Source of the DNA: JAEZBP01 sp963832725
GTDB taxonomy: Bacteria; Myxococcota_A; Polyangia; Polyangiales; Sandaracinaceae
Reading direction: 5' to 3'
Length of the DNA stretch: 64,000 nucleotides
Assembly (NCBI GenBank): GCA_963832725.1
Contig: CAWHVG010000008.1
Span: forward strand, 62,001 to 126,000
Part shown: piece after piece, positions 10,201 to 19,393 of the stretch
How positions within the stretch are numbered: the first letter of the stretch is position 1
Layout of the letters: each line of letters begins with the position of its first letter
Made by a program: the position numbers and the translations under genes
Notes under the pieces: model-generated
What the model was told of the DNA's origin: nothing
What the model saw: only the letters and a program-made list of their open reading frames with translations
The model's database searches: none

Positions 10201-11527
10201 GCGATGCGCTTCTTCGGCAGGGTGCTGGCGCTGGTCACGCCGCATACGCAGCTCGCCTTCGACGCGCACGAGGCCCGCGAGCACATCCTCCGTGCGATGG
10301 GTCGGCGCCAGGAGCAGCGGCTCGAGCTCGAAGCGCTGCGCGCGATGGCGGAGCGCACCCGCGATCCCCGTCAGATCGCCGTCGCGTTCAGCCGGATGGC
10401 GCGCTTCGATCTCGACGCCGCGCGTCCGACCGGCGTCGACGCGATGCTGCGGAGGGCGCTCGACGCCGCCATCGAGGGCGACGACAAGAGCTCCGAGATC
10501 GAAGCGCTGCGGCTCCTCGGCCAGCTCCGGCGCGAGCAGGGGGATACCAGCGGCGCCGTCGAAGCGCTCGACCGGGCGTTGGCGAGGGCCGGTCTCGACC
10601 CCGAGTTCCTCTCGGCGCGCGGGCAGACCCTGGTCCAGAAGGCCATCCTCCTCTGGCGAGCGGGTCGGCTCGAGGAGTCGCTGGAGGCCGGCGCCGAGGC
10701 GGTCGTGATCTTCCGCCGGCTCGGGCTCAAGGCGCATGAAGCCCACGCGCTCAGCTCGCTCGGCGTCGCGCTGGCCCACCGAGGCTCGTTCGAGGACGCG
10801 ATCCAGATGATGCGATCGTCGATCCTGCTCGATCGTGAAGTCGGTGACAGGCTGCATCTGGGCCGAAAAGTGTCGAACGTGGGACAGCTCTATGCCGAGC
10901 TGGGCGACGTGGACAACGCGCTCGCGTTCATGCGCCGGGCGCTCGATCTCTTCGCCACCGTCGACGACCAATCCGGGCTCTCCGACACGCTCTGCGCGAT
11001 GGGTGAGCTCCTGGCGGAGCAGGTGGGCGACCTGGAGACGGCCGAGACCAACCTCTTCGAGGCGCGCGCGATCGCCGAGCGGATCCAGGATGCCTACGAT
11101 CCTCGCGCATGTGTGCCTGGCGGAGACCTCCATGCGGCTCGAGCGGGGAGATGCGAGGACCGCCGAGCGCCTGGCCCGCGACGCGTTCGCGCACGCCAAG
11201 GCCGCGGGGGCGCGGGGCTACGAGCTGCTCGCGCTGGCCACGCGCGCCGAAGCGCTGGCGCGGATCGGTCAGCTCGACGAGGCTCTCCGCCTGGCCCGGC
11301 AGGTGAGCGCAGCCGTCGATGGCCGCCGAGACGTGGAGCGGGCGGAGCGAGTCCACCTGCGGATCGCCACCGCGCTCGCGTTGGCCGAAGAGCACGAGCT
11401 CTCGGCCGCCGCCCTGTCGGACGCGCGGGCGGTCGTGGACAGTCGCCTCGAGCAGATCCGGAGCCCCGAGCTGCGGCGTCGCTATCTCGAATCGAAGTTG
11501 GTCCAGTCCATCCGGGATGGAGGCTGA
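7296..11527 (+). CDS. Serine/threonine kinase fused to cyclase-like, AAA-type ATPase and TPR modules (frameshifted)
   Basis: A very large signalling protein of about 1400 residues. The kinase comes first: glycine loop GRYRVVRRLGAGGMAEVF (7333-7386), catalytic loop HRDVSPQNVL, DFG in IADFGIA, and SYMSPEQARG. Next is a class III nucleotide-cyclase-homology-like region (about residues 300-500: VVVVHGRL, SIGLSRGVV, RYEPIEG) that lacks obvious catalytic residues. Then comes an NTPase with P-loop GELGVGKSATV near residue 570, then a helical TPR-rich half. Two breaks are visible. The only start candidate (TTG 7296) lies one frame off the glycine loop, and near 11098 the frame shifts by one base from IAERIQDAY to ILAHVCLAETS. 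The next gene begins immediately after its stop. Confidence 0.82.
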
Positions 11528-12730
11528 GTGAGCCTGGCCCTGGTTCTCTCCGGGGGCGGTGCGCGGGGCGCGTACGAGGTGGGCGTCCTCTCGTACGTGT
11601 TCGGCGATCTGGCCGCCGAGCGGGGGGTGCCGGCGCTCGACTTCATCTGCGGGACCAGCGTGGGTGCCATCAACGGTACCTACCTGGCGTCGGTGATGAA
11701 CGATCCCGCGGCGGGCATCTCCCGTCTCTCCGAGCTGTGGAGGGGTCTCTCGCTCGGCGACATTCTAGGGTTCGGCGTGGGCCAGGCTCGGCGCCTCCAC
11801 CGGGTGCTCCTCGGCGGCCGCCGAGGCTCCGGGCTCTTCGACGCCGCTCCGATGAGCGAGATCATCCGCAACGGCATCAACTACCGTCAGCTCGCGCGCA
11901 ATCTTCGCCGGGGCCGTCTCACGGCGCTGACGGTGACGACCACGCACGTTCCGACGGGGAGGCCGTGGTGCTTCGTGGACCGCACTCCGGGTGGTCCGTT
12001 GCCGACCGGGTTGCCGCGCGGGATGGAGGTCTGTCCGGCCCACATCCTGCCGCACCACGTGCTTGCATCGGCTGCGATACCTGTCGTGTTCCCGCCGGTC
12101 TTCATCCAGAACGACCTCTTCTGCGATGGTGGACTGCGGTTGAACACGCCGCTGGCGCCCGCCATCCACCTGGGCGCCGACCGGGTGTTGGTCATCGGGA
12201 TGAGCCACGTCGATACGGGTGCGCGCGAGATCGTCGGCGGCCGATATCCCGGATTGCCCTTCCTGCTCGGCAAAGTGCTCGACGCCTTTCTACTCGATCA
12301 CGTCCGACTCGATCTCGAGGAGCTGGAGCGCGTCAACGCGCTCTTGGCGGACGGCATCGCCGCGTTCGGGCCGGACTTCGTCGACAAGACCAACGCCGTC
12401 GCGGCGAGCCGGGGTGCGCCGCCGAGGAGACTCGTTCGACCGATGCTGGTGCGTCCGAGCGAGGATCTCGGCGGTATCGCAGCGGATCTTCTGCATCGTG
12501 AGCGCGCCGCGTTGGGCCGACAGCTCGGCCGGACGCTCCTGCGGCTGATGGACGTCGGCGAAGGCGCCGACACGGCCGATCTCGCGAGCTACCTGCTCTT
12601 CGACGGACAGTACGCCGGCGAGCTCATCGCCCTCGGCCGGGCCGACGCCAGGGCGCAGCGAGACGAGCTCGAGGCGTTCCTCTTCGGCGCCGAGGGATCG
12701 ACCTGGACGCGCGCCGACACGCGATCGTAG
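11528..12730 (+). CDS. Patatin-like phospholipase family protein
   Basis: A 400-residue patatin-fold acyl hydrolase. It carries the oxyanion Gly-rich motif SGGGARGAYEVGVL at the very N-terminus, the nucleophile elbow GTSVGAING (GxSxG) and the catalytic-dyad Asp in DGGLRLNTPL. No signal peptide is present, so it probably acts on membrane lipids from the cytoplasmic side or is exported by another route. The GTG start directly follows the stop of the kinase/TPR gene with no spacer, so the two are probably one transcript and the lipase may be an output or partner of the kinase. The C-terminal about 150 residues are helical and without a recognised domain. Confidence 0.88.
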   Translation: MSLALVLSGGGARGAYEVGVLSYVFGDLAAERGVPALDFICGTSVGAINGTYLASVMNDPAAGISRLSELWRGLSLGDILGFGVGQARRLHRVLLGGRRGSGLFDAAPMSEIIRNGINYRQLARNLRRGRLTALTVTTTHVPTGRPWCFVDRTPGGPLPTGLPRGMEVCPAHILPHHVLASAAIPVVFPPVFIQNDLFCDGGLRLNTPLAPAIHLGADRVLVIGMSHVDTGAREIVGGRYPGLPFLLGKVLDAFLLDHVRLDLEELERVNALLADGIAAFGPDFVDKTNAVAASRGAPPRRLVRPMLVRPSEDLGGIAADLLHRERAALGRQLGRTLLRLMDVGEGADTADLASYLLFDGQYAGELIALGRADARAQRDELEAFLFGAEGSTWTRADTRS

Positions 12731-12932
12731 AAGGATCGTCTGCGATCCGTCAGTCCGCCGGGAGCATCCGCGTCATGGTGCCCGCCGGGCCGGAATTCGC
12801 TTGACGGCTCGATGATCCCCAGCGGCGGTGAGCCGCCTGGGACAAATTGTGGACAAATCTTCGTAACAGCTCGGATCCAGAAGGGATTCGACAGGATTTC
12901 GAGCTGTGCTATCGTTGTGGATAGACGTATCA

Positions 12933-13679
12933 ATGGCACCGCTCAAAGAGGTCTCATCTTCGGGAGGTCCCGAGGCGTATCTGAGGATGGCTCTCGAGGC
13001 GGAGAGTCCACGGGATCGGGCACGTTTTGCCCGTCGCGGCCTGGAGACGTCGCCCGAAGACCTCGATCCTGATACGCACGTCCTGCTCCTCCGGCAGGTC
13101 TACACGGCCTACCTGGAGTCCAGACGGTTCCGCCGCGCGGCGGACGTGGCGATGGAGATGGCGGGCATCGGCCCGCTCCGGGACATCGCCCACCACGACG
13201 CCTCCCGCGCGCTCGGTGCTTTGGGCGACGTCCCCGGCGCCATCGCGCAGCAGAGGCTCGCCACGCGCGCGGCTCCGCCGGACCGGCGCTCCTTCCAGTG
13301 CTGGTCGCTGGGCACCCTGCTCCACTTCGCGGGTGACCTGGAGGGCGCCGTCGCCGCCATGCAGCGCGGTGAGCGCTGGGCGAGCGTCGACCGGCCGCTC
13401 CTGCGCGCGCACCGCGCGTGGATCCGTCTCGAGGCCAACCAGGCCGTCCGCGGCTTGGCCGGCGTCATGGACGACCTCGAGCAGGGGAAGTGTCGAGAGG
13501 GCTACGGCCGGCTCGTGCTGGGGATGCTCGCTCATCAGGTCGGTGACGAGAGACGCGCCGCCGTGCACTTGAGAGCCTTCCTCCGCCGCAACGCGGACGC
13601 CGACGTCGGCAAGGCGATCACGCTGCGCGAGGAGATGCGGCGCGCCCGCCTGGTCCTGGCCGAGATCGAGTCGGACTGA
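12933..13679 (+). CDS. TPR-like protein of unknown function
   Basis: A 248-residue protein made of helical hairpins with TPR-like spacing (HVLLLRQVYTAYLESRRFRRAA, ASRALGALGDVPGAI, SLGTLLHFAGDLEGAVAAM). There is no signal peptide or catalytic motif. ATG 12933 was preferred over 12906, because the extra residues fall in the AT-richer leader. Right after the stop, the +1 frame encodes a natural-looking Pro/Ala-rich stretch (ETPPVAPLGRRG, TPEPPPIAPEDEAPPG) up to about 13855, so the annotated stop could be another indel artefact and the real protein about 60 residues longer. It stands alone after a 200-bp gap behind the patatin gene. Confidence 0.6.
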   Translation: MAPLKEVSSSGGPEAYLRMALEAESPRDRARFARRGLETSPEDLDPDTHVLLLRQVYTAYLESRRFRRAADVAMEMAGIGPLRDIAHHDASRALGALGDVPGAIAQQRLATRAAPPDRRSFQCWSLGTLLHFAGDLEGAVAAMQRGERWASVDRPLLRAHRAWIRLEANQAVRGLAGVMDDLEQGKCREGYGRLVLGMLAHQVGDERRAAVHLRAFLRRNADADVGKAITLREEMRRARLVLAEIESD

Positions 13680-13966
13680 GCTCGAGACGCCGCCGGTCGC
13701 TCCGCTTGGACGACGCGGCCCGCGTCGTACGCCGGAGCCGCCACCCATCGCCCCGGAGGACGAAGCGCCGCCCGGATCGCCCGTCGTCGCAGGTCCGCTC
13801 GCCACACGAGCCATGAATCACCCGCGCGGGCTCCTTCGTCAACGCGCTGGTGATTGATCCGGGCCGGCCGGTTCCGCACGGCCGAGCCTTCTCAGCGCGC
13901 TGGCACTGCGGTAGATTGCCCGCGCCGCGCGCCGGAGGGGATCGGCGTCGGCGAGGGAGGTAGCGC

Positions 13967-15397
13967 ATGAGGCGACTTGGCTTGATCGCGATTCCGCTCG
14001 CGCTCGTGGGTGCGGGCGTCGGTTGCAGCGGATCGCACACCGTGGGTGGCGGCGAGGACGCAGGTATCGTCGTCCCGGATGGGGCGATCCAGGTCGACTC
14101 GGGGCCGCCGACCCCGACCGATCTCTGCGGCAACGGCCGCCTCGACGTCGGCGAGATGTGCGACGACGGCAACACCACGGCGGGCGACGGCTGCGACGGC
14201 AGCTGCCAGCGCGAGCCCTACTGCGGCGACGGGGTCGTGACCCCGCCCGAGGTCTGCGACGACGGGAACAACGCGTCCGGCGATGGCTGCCGCTCCGACT
14301 GCATGTCCGACGAGAGCTGCGGGAACGGCATCGTCGACTACGCGGCCGGCGAGGTCTGCGACGGCTCGGCGAACTGCGACTCCGACTGCCACGGCGTCAC
14401 CGGCTGCGGCGACGGGACGATCACCGCGCCCGAGACCTGCGACGACGGCAACATGTCCTCGTTCGACGGCTGCGACGCGACCTGCCAGGACGAGACGGCG
14501 CTGGTGATCGACAGCCTCGCGCTCGGCTCCCGCAGCCAGGGCTGCGACCTCAACGGCGACGGAAACGTCGACAACGCGTTCGCGCGAGCCCTCGGCGCGC
14601 TCGGCGCCGGCCTCGGGCCGCTGATCTCGCAGAGCATCACCAACGGGAACCTCATCCTGTTGATGGACTTCCTCGGCCTCGACGATCCGCTGGGCGCCAA
14701 CGATCCGGACCTGCGCGTGGCGTGGCTGCAGGGCATGGACACCGACGGAGACCCGAGCAACAACCTCAGCGGTTCGGGCGTGTTCTCGGTCGATCCGGCG
14801 TCGATCGACTCGAGCGGTGGCCCGATCACGTCGATCCAGAGCGAGATCGCCTCCAACATGCTCACCGGCGGACCCGAGGACATTCCGCTCCCGCTTCCGA
14901 TCCCGATCGAGCTGCAGCAGGGCCACGTCGTGGGTACCACGGTGGCCGACGCGGGCCGTCTCTATCAGATGCAGGACGGTCTGCTCTGCGGTGGCGTCCC
15001 CGTCAGCCTGCTCGCGCTCTTCGGCAGCTTCATCGGCGGAGGTGGCGCCGGTGGGATGCTCATGACCGACCCGCCCTGCGACGGCGGTGACGCCGCCACA
15101 CTCGTGGACCTGATCATCGGCGGCGGGACCGCCACGGTCAGCTTCGGCGGGCGTTCGCTGCCCCTGAGCTTCCGCGCCACCACTCCGGATCTCGACCTGG
15201 ACGGCGACGGCCTCGAGGGCTTCGACGTGCAGGACACCGGGCCCTCCGGCTGCCAGCCGGTCGTCGTCGGCTGCATCGACGGTGACGGGAGTCGGATCGA
15301 CGGGCGCAACTGCTACGCCGATCCGGCCATCGCGGACGGGTACTCGGCGGCGTTCACGTTCACCGCCATCCAGGCCACTCTGGCACCCGCGCCCTGA
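13967..15397 (+). CDS. Myxobacterial Cys-rich (DUF4215-type) lipoprotein
   Basis: A 476-residue exported lipoprotein. The signal peptide ends in a lipobox (VGAGVGC) and is followed by an acidic linker. Four Cys-rich repeats of the DUF4215/Myxococcus type follow (CGNGRLDVGEMCDDGN, CGDGVVTPPEVCDDGN, CGNGIVDYAAGEVCDG, CGDGTITAPETCDDGN) within residues 55-175. The remaining 300 residues form a beta-rich domain with DxDxDG-like calcium-type loops (DLNGDGNVDN, DLDLDGDGLEGF). The repeats are common in surface proteins of Myxococcota and are probably stabilised by disulfides. Function unknown. A GGGAGG ribosome site lies just upstream of ATG 13967. It is a single gene with gaps on both sides. Confidence 0.85.
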   Translation: MRRLGLIAIPLALVGAGVGCSGSHTVGGGEDAGIVVPDGAIQVDSGPPTPTDLCGNGRLDVGEMCDDGNTTAGDGCDGSCQREPYCGDGVVTPPEVCDDGNNASGDGCRSDCMSDESCGNGIVDYAAGEVCDGSANCDSDCHGVTGCGDGTITAPETCDDGNMSSFDGCDATCQDETALVIDSLALGSRSQGCDLNGDGNVDNAFARALGALGAGLGPLISQSITNGNLILLMDFLGLDDPLGANDPDLRVAWLQGMDTDGDPSNNLSGSGVFSVDPASIDSSGGPITSIQSEIASNMLTGGPEDIPLPLPIPIELQQGHVVGTTVADAGRLYQMQDGLLCGGVPVSLLALFGSFIGGGGAGGMLMTDPPCDGGDAATLVDLIIGGGTATVSFGGRSLPLSFRATTPDLDLDGDGLEGFDVQDTGPSGCQPVVVGCIDGDGSRIDGRNCYADPAIADGYSAAFTFTAIQATLAPAP

Positions 15398-15500
15398 TCT
15401 GTGCCGCGACTGTGAACCGCCGTTGGGGGCTCACCCACGCCATGGTGCGTCGGTGGGCCCCTCCCGCGTCGGCCCGCTACGTGCTAGCCTCGCCCGCCGC

Positions 15501-16813
15501 ATGGGGTCTCACGAAAGGTCGGCGCTCGACGAGGCGTGGTCAGCTTGGCTGGCGGGCGATACGGCCGGATCGCTGCGCCTCTGCGTGGCGCTCGTGGAGA
15601 GCGACCCCGCTCAGCTCCCGGCGCTCGCCTTGATCGCAAACGCGCTGGCGTCGAAGGACCGGGACGCGGCAGGTCGCGCCGCCGTGAAGCTCTCGGAGTC
15701 CTACCTGCGCCGCGGAGACTTGCCCGAGGCGCTCGCGGCGGCCCACGTGGCCGAGCGGACGGGACGCGACCCGAAGCCGTTGCGGCATGCCATCGCGCTC
15801 GCGTTCGGTCAGGGCAGCAAGCGCGCGAAGGACGTCGCGCGCCGCCGCCGCTGCCGCCGAAGTCGCTGGACGTCCCGAGCTCGCTCGCTTCGCTCGACGA
15901 GAGCGCGCTGGTGAAACGGGCCGCGGGGCTGCTGGCAGAGTTCTGCGAGCGTGAGGACGAGGTGTCGGACCGCGCACCGGTCCCGCGACTGCCCTTCTTC
16001 GGCGCCCTTTCGCCACCCGCCCTCGAGCAGCTCTTGGGCGCGTGGGAGCTGCGCGAGCTGCAGCCGGGAGAGGCGGCCATCGAAGAGGGCGCGGAGGGCC
16101 GCGACGCGTTCGTGGTGGTCCGCGGCAGCCTTCGCGCCGAACGGCAGCGTGGGGATGAGCGCGTCCTCCTCGCGGTGCTGGGGCCGGGCGCGCTCTTCGG
16201 CGAGATGGCGCTCGTCAGCGACGCACCTCGAGCGGCCTCGGTCGTGGCCGAAGGGCCGGTGCAGCTCCTCGCGGCTTCTCGCGAGGCTCTGGAGCGGCTG
16301 GCGGAGAAGACGCCGAAGATCGGGCGGGAGCTCAGCGAGTTCTGCCGGGCGCGGATGGTGTCGAATCTGATGCGACACAGCCCAGTCCTCGGCGCCGTCG
16401 CCGCCTCCGAGCGCGCGTCGCTGATGGGCCTCTTCGATGCTCGCTCGTTCCGCGCGGGCGAGCGCCTGGTCACGACGGGGGACGAGACCGAGGGGCTCTA
16501 CCTCATCGCGAGCGGTGGCGTGCGTGTGGTCGGCCGCGACGCGGACGGCGAGGAGCTGCAGGTCGCCGTGCTGGGGCCCGGTGACGTCGTCGGCGAGATC
16601 AGCCTCGTCCTGCGGAGGCCGGCGACCGCCGACGTCGTGGCGACGCACCGCACGGTCGCGCTCCAGCTCCGCCGCGAGCGTTTTCACGAGGCCATCAAGG
16701 AGCACCCGACCCTGCTGGGTGAACTCTACGAGCTGGCCACGAAACGGGAAGACGAGATGCGGAGCGTCGTGGCGCAGGAGGCGCTCGACGTGGAAGAGTT
16801 GGTGTTGCTTTGA
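15501..16813 (+). CDS. Protein with two cyclic-nucleotide-binding domains (frameshifted)
   Basis: The N-terminal 110 residues (MGSHERSALDEAWSAWLAGD onward) form TPR-like helices. Two cNMP-binding (CRP-type) beta-barrels follow: the first around LPFFGALSPPALEQLL to PGALFGEMALVSDAPRA, the second around SFRAGERLVTTGDETEGLYL to PGDVVGEISLVLRRPAT. No DNA-binding helix-turn-helix follows, so this is a cyclic-nucleotide or ligand-responsive scaffold and not a CRP repressor. One break near 15842, in a cgcgcgccgccgccg stretch, moves the frame from KDVA to PPLPPKSLDV and looks like one missing base. Its stop overlaps the TTG start of the HprK-like gene by TTGA, so it probably heads that operon. Confidence 0.75.
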
Positions 16814-17703
16814 CGAACCCCCTTGCCATGCGCGAGCCCGGCGCGGCACCGAGCGACAGGCCCGCGGCCGAGTCCGATCCTGCTTGCTTCGTGTTCGGCG
16901 GCGTCGCGTTCGAGATTTGCGCGGCTCCCGATCTGCGCTGGTCGGTCGGCGAAGAGCACCGGCTCTTCACCGGCGCGTATGCCACTTCTCCGGTCGCCGG
17001 CCTCGTCCACTGCGTGGTCTCCCCGGTTCCCGAGCTCGAGCAGCAGAGCTTCTCGCGGGACATCCTCTGGAGCTGGAACGACGACGTCGCCCACGTCGAG
17101 ACCGGCCGCGTGCGCGCCGAGCTTCGCCGGCTCAGCGCCGGACGCTATGCGGCGACCGCCATGGTCGCGCCGAGCGAAGCGGGCTGCAGCAGCCTCGTGA
17201 CCGCGCTCTCCGCCGCCGTCGTCAACCGCGAGGGCGGGTTCGTGCTGCACTCCGCCGGCGTCGAGCTCGACGGCCGGGCGATGCTCTTCATCGGACCGAG
17301 CGGCGCCGGCAAGACGACCGCCGCGAACCACTGCGACGGCGCGCGCTGGGTCGCGCGGGACCGCTCCGCGGTCTACCCGACCCGGCTCGGCTGGTACGTC
17401 GCGGGCATGGCGGGAGGTGATCCGATCGACCTGCCCCGCGCGGCGAGCACGCTGGCGCCTCTCGGTGGCGTGTTCCGGGTGAGGCATGCGACCGAGCGCG
17501 CCGAAGTGCTGGCCGGCTCGGCGCTACGGAGCCTCACCAACCTCCGCGAATCGGTGATGTTCGTGTCTGCGGACCCCAACCGAGAGCTCGAGCTGTTGGA
17601 GCGGATCACACGCTTCGTGGAGACGGCCCGGGTGGCGGAGCTGGCGGTTGTCCTGGGGTCGCCCCTGACCGACGTCCTCCGCGCAACGAAAGGAGCTCGC
17701 TGA
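16810..17703 (+). CDS. HprK-like P-loop kinase of a peptide-modification cluster
   Basis: A 297-residue protein whose C-terminal half resembles the HPr kinase/PEP carboxykinase fold. A P-loop GPSGAGKTT follows a conserved FVLHSAGVELDGRAMLF lead, and a DRSAVYP segment lies where such kinases bind substrate. HprK-like kinases next to PqqD-like proteins are well known in RiPP (for example lasso peptide) and exopolysaccharide clusters, where they may phosphorylate the peptide or a sugar. The start is TTG overlapping the previous stop; ATG 16828 is an alternative. The stop TGA shares its last base with the ATG of the PqqD-like gene. The phosphoacceptor is not known. Confidence 0.75.
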   Translation: MTNPLAMREPGAAPSDRPAAESDPACFVFGGVAFEICAAPDLRWSVGEEHRLFTGAYATSPVAGLVHCVVSPVPELEQQSFSRDILWSWNDDVAHVETGRVRAELRRLSAGRYAATAMVAPSEAGCSSLVTALSAAVVNREGGFVLHSAGVELDGRAMLFIGPSGAGKTTAANHCDGARWVARDRSAVYPTRLGWYVAGMAGGDPIDLPRAASTLAPLGGVFRVRHATERAEVLAGSALRSLTNLRESVMFVSADPNRELELLERITRFVETARVAELAVVLGSPLTDVLRATKGAR

Positions 17704-17990
17704 TGACGGGCTTGAGCGCGGAAGCGCACGTTCGTCAGTCGCCTCGCACGGCCTCCCGGGTCGTCGAGGGCCGCGCCGTGGTCGTGGTGATCGACACGCA
17801 GGCCTTGCACACGCTGAACGACGTCGGCACCTACGTCTGGTCGCGCGCCGATGGCCGCGCCCTCTCCTCGATCGTCGACGAGCTCGTCGACGAGTACGAG
17901 GTGGAAGCACCGCGCGCGACCGAAGACGTTCTCCATTTCGCCGAGGAGCTCGTACGGCTGGGCGCGCTAGACGTCGTGGAGGTCCCGTGA
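17703..17990 (+). CDS. PqqD-like peptide chaperone (RiPP recognition element)
   Basis: A 95-residue winged-helix protein of the PqqD family. Typical residues are seen in LHTLNDVGTYVWSRADGR (hydrophobic core with conserved Asn and Trp) and SSIVDELVDEYEV, then a C-terminal helix with FAEELVRLGALDVV. PqqD-like proteins bind the leader of a precursor peptide and present it to a partner radical SAM enzyme. That fits its overlap with the HprK-like gene upstream (TGATG) and the radical SAM gene downstream (GTGA). PqqA-E partners for PQQ are absent, so PQQ synthesis is not implied. Confidence 0.85.
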   Translation: MTGLSAEAHVRQSPRTASRVVEGRAVVVVIDTQALHTLNDVGTYVWSRADGRALSSIVDELVDEYEVEAPRATEDVLHFAEELVRLGALDVVEVP

Positions 17991-19321
17991 AGGTCAAGCC
18001 CTTCCGGCACAAGCTCAGCGCCGCGGGGCTCGTCGCCCAAATGCGATCGGATCCCCACGCGCCCTTCAGCGCGATGATCGAGGTCGCGGACCGGTGCAAC
18101 GAGGTCTGCGTTCATTGCTACCAGATTCAGGGGCAAAAGGGAGAGCTGTCACTCGACGAGTGGAAGCGCATCATCGACGAGCTGGCCGAGATGGGCGTCC
18201 TCTTCCTGACCATTTCGGGCGGTGAGGCCACGCTGAGGAAGGACTTCCTCGACATCGTCGCCTACGCCCGTGAGAAGGCGTTCGCGGTCAAGCTCTACAC
18301 CAACGGGCTGTCGATGACCGACGCGTTGGCCGCGTCGTTGGCGGACCTCGCGGTCCAGGAAGTGCAAATCAGCCTCTACTCCCACCGCGCCGAAGTGCAC
18401 GACTGGGTCACCCGCGTCCCGGGTTCCTGGCAGAAGACGGTCGATGGGGCCAAAGCGCTGATCGCCCGCGGCGTTCACGTGGTGTTGAAGTCGCCGCTGA
18501 TGAGCTTCAACGCCGACGAATATCGCGAGTACATCGACTTCGTGACCTCAGTCGGCGCGGACTTCAGCCTCGATCCTCAGCTCGACTATCGGGAGGACGG
18601 TGATCGGTCGACCCAGCGGCTCCAGATGGATGACCGCACCTATCTGAAGGTGCTCAGCGATCCCATTCTCGGGCGCGAGAGGAGCGGCACGCCGAAGAAG
18701 AGCCTCGACCGCAGCGTGTGCGGTGCGTGCAGCGGCAACGTCCACATCGAAGCCAACGGCGAGATGCGCCCTTGCACGCTCTTGAACGTCCCGGTCGGGA
18801 ACGCGGTCGAGGACGGCGTGCGCAAGGCGTGGACCGAGAACGCGGACGCGGCGATGATCCGAGAGCTGACCTGGCGGGACCTTCACGGCTGTCGGGACTG
18901 TGACCTCCAGCCCTACTGCGGGCGCTGCTTCGCGAACGCGCAGACCGAGACCGGCGACGCGACCGCGCCCTACGCGTCGGCTTGCGCACGAGCGAAGCTC
19001 GGGTGGGAACGGGCTCACGGCGCGCCGCCCGAGGTGCAGGCGACAGCCGGTCGAGACCCGAAGGTCGGCCCCTACCGGGAAGTCGAGCCGGGGGTGTTCA
19101 GGACGATGGTCGATGTGCGTACGGCGGAGGACGAAGAGCGCGCCGGTGCGTTCGGATGGGTGCGCCGGGAACCGGGCGAACAGGTGTCCGGGGAGACCAT
19201 TCGACCGGGTGGACTGGTTCAGATTCGGCGTCCCGGAGCCAAGCGCGCGCGCACGGAACGGGTGCCCGGATCGGACCGGCAAGGGCCGAGCACCGCGACG
19301 TCGCGCTCACCGCGGGATTGA
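17987..19321 (+). CDS. Radical SAM/SPASM peptide maturase
   Basis: A 444-residue radical SAM enzyme. The cluster motif is CNEVCVHC (C37, C41, C44; CxxxCxxC). The SAM-binding glycines lie in LTISGGEATLRKDF, and the TIM-barrel continues through LYTNGLSM and VQISLYSHRAEVHD. The C-terminal SPASM domain has CSGNVHIEANGEMRPC and CRDCDLQPYCGRC plus a final Cys, giving sites for two auxiliary Fe-S clusters as in PqqE and sactipeptide/ranthipeptide maturases. It probably makes a carbon-carbon or thioether link in a precursor peptide. The GTG start overlaps the PqqD-like stop. The last about 100 residues after the SPASM domain are low-similarity and may be a linker or out-of-frame tail. The nearest precursor candidate lies at 23439. 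Confidence 0.88.
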   Translation: MKVKPFRHKLSAAGLVAQMRSDPHAPFSAMIEVADRCNEVCVHCYQIQGQKGELSLDEWKRIIDELAEMGVLFLTISGGEATLRKDFLDIVAYAREKAFAVKLYTNGLSMTDALAASLADLAVQEVQISLYSHRAEVHDWVTRVPGSWQKTVDGAKALIARGVHVVLKSPLMSFNADEYREYIDFVTSVGADFSLDPQLDYREDGDRSTQRLQMDDRTYLKVLSDPILGRERSGTPKKSLDRSVCGACSGNVHIEANGEMRPCTLLNVPVGNAVEDGVRKAWTENADAAMIRELTWRDLHGCRDCDLQPYCGRCFANAQTETGDATAPYASACARAKLGWERAHGAPPEVQATAGRDPKVGPYREVEPGVFRTMVDVRTAEDEERAGAFGWVRREPGEQVSGETIRPGGLVQIRRPGAKRARTERVPGSDRQGPSTATSRSPRD

Positions 19322-19393
19322 TTGATTCGCTCATTCCGGCCAACATGACCCGAGAGCTTGAGTTACGTGGCCGGTGGGGCCGTAGGGAGGCAC

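Noticed and set aside
7165..11199. A 1344-codon open frame on the minus strand opposite the kinase gene
   Set aside because: It lies wholly antisense to a gene with clear kinase and P-loop motifs, and its translation is Arg/Glu/His-rich without domains, as expected of a shadow frame in very GC-rich DNA.
17703..19321. PQQ biosynthesis (pqqD/pqqE)
   Set aside because: PqqA, B and C are absent and the neighbours are a kinase, a lipoprotein and another short peptide, so PQQ is not the likely product.
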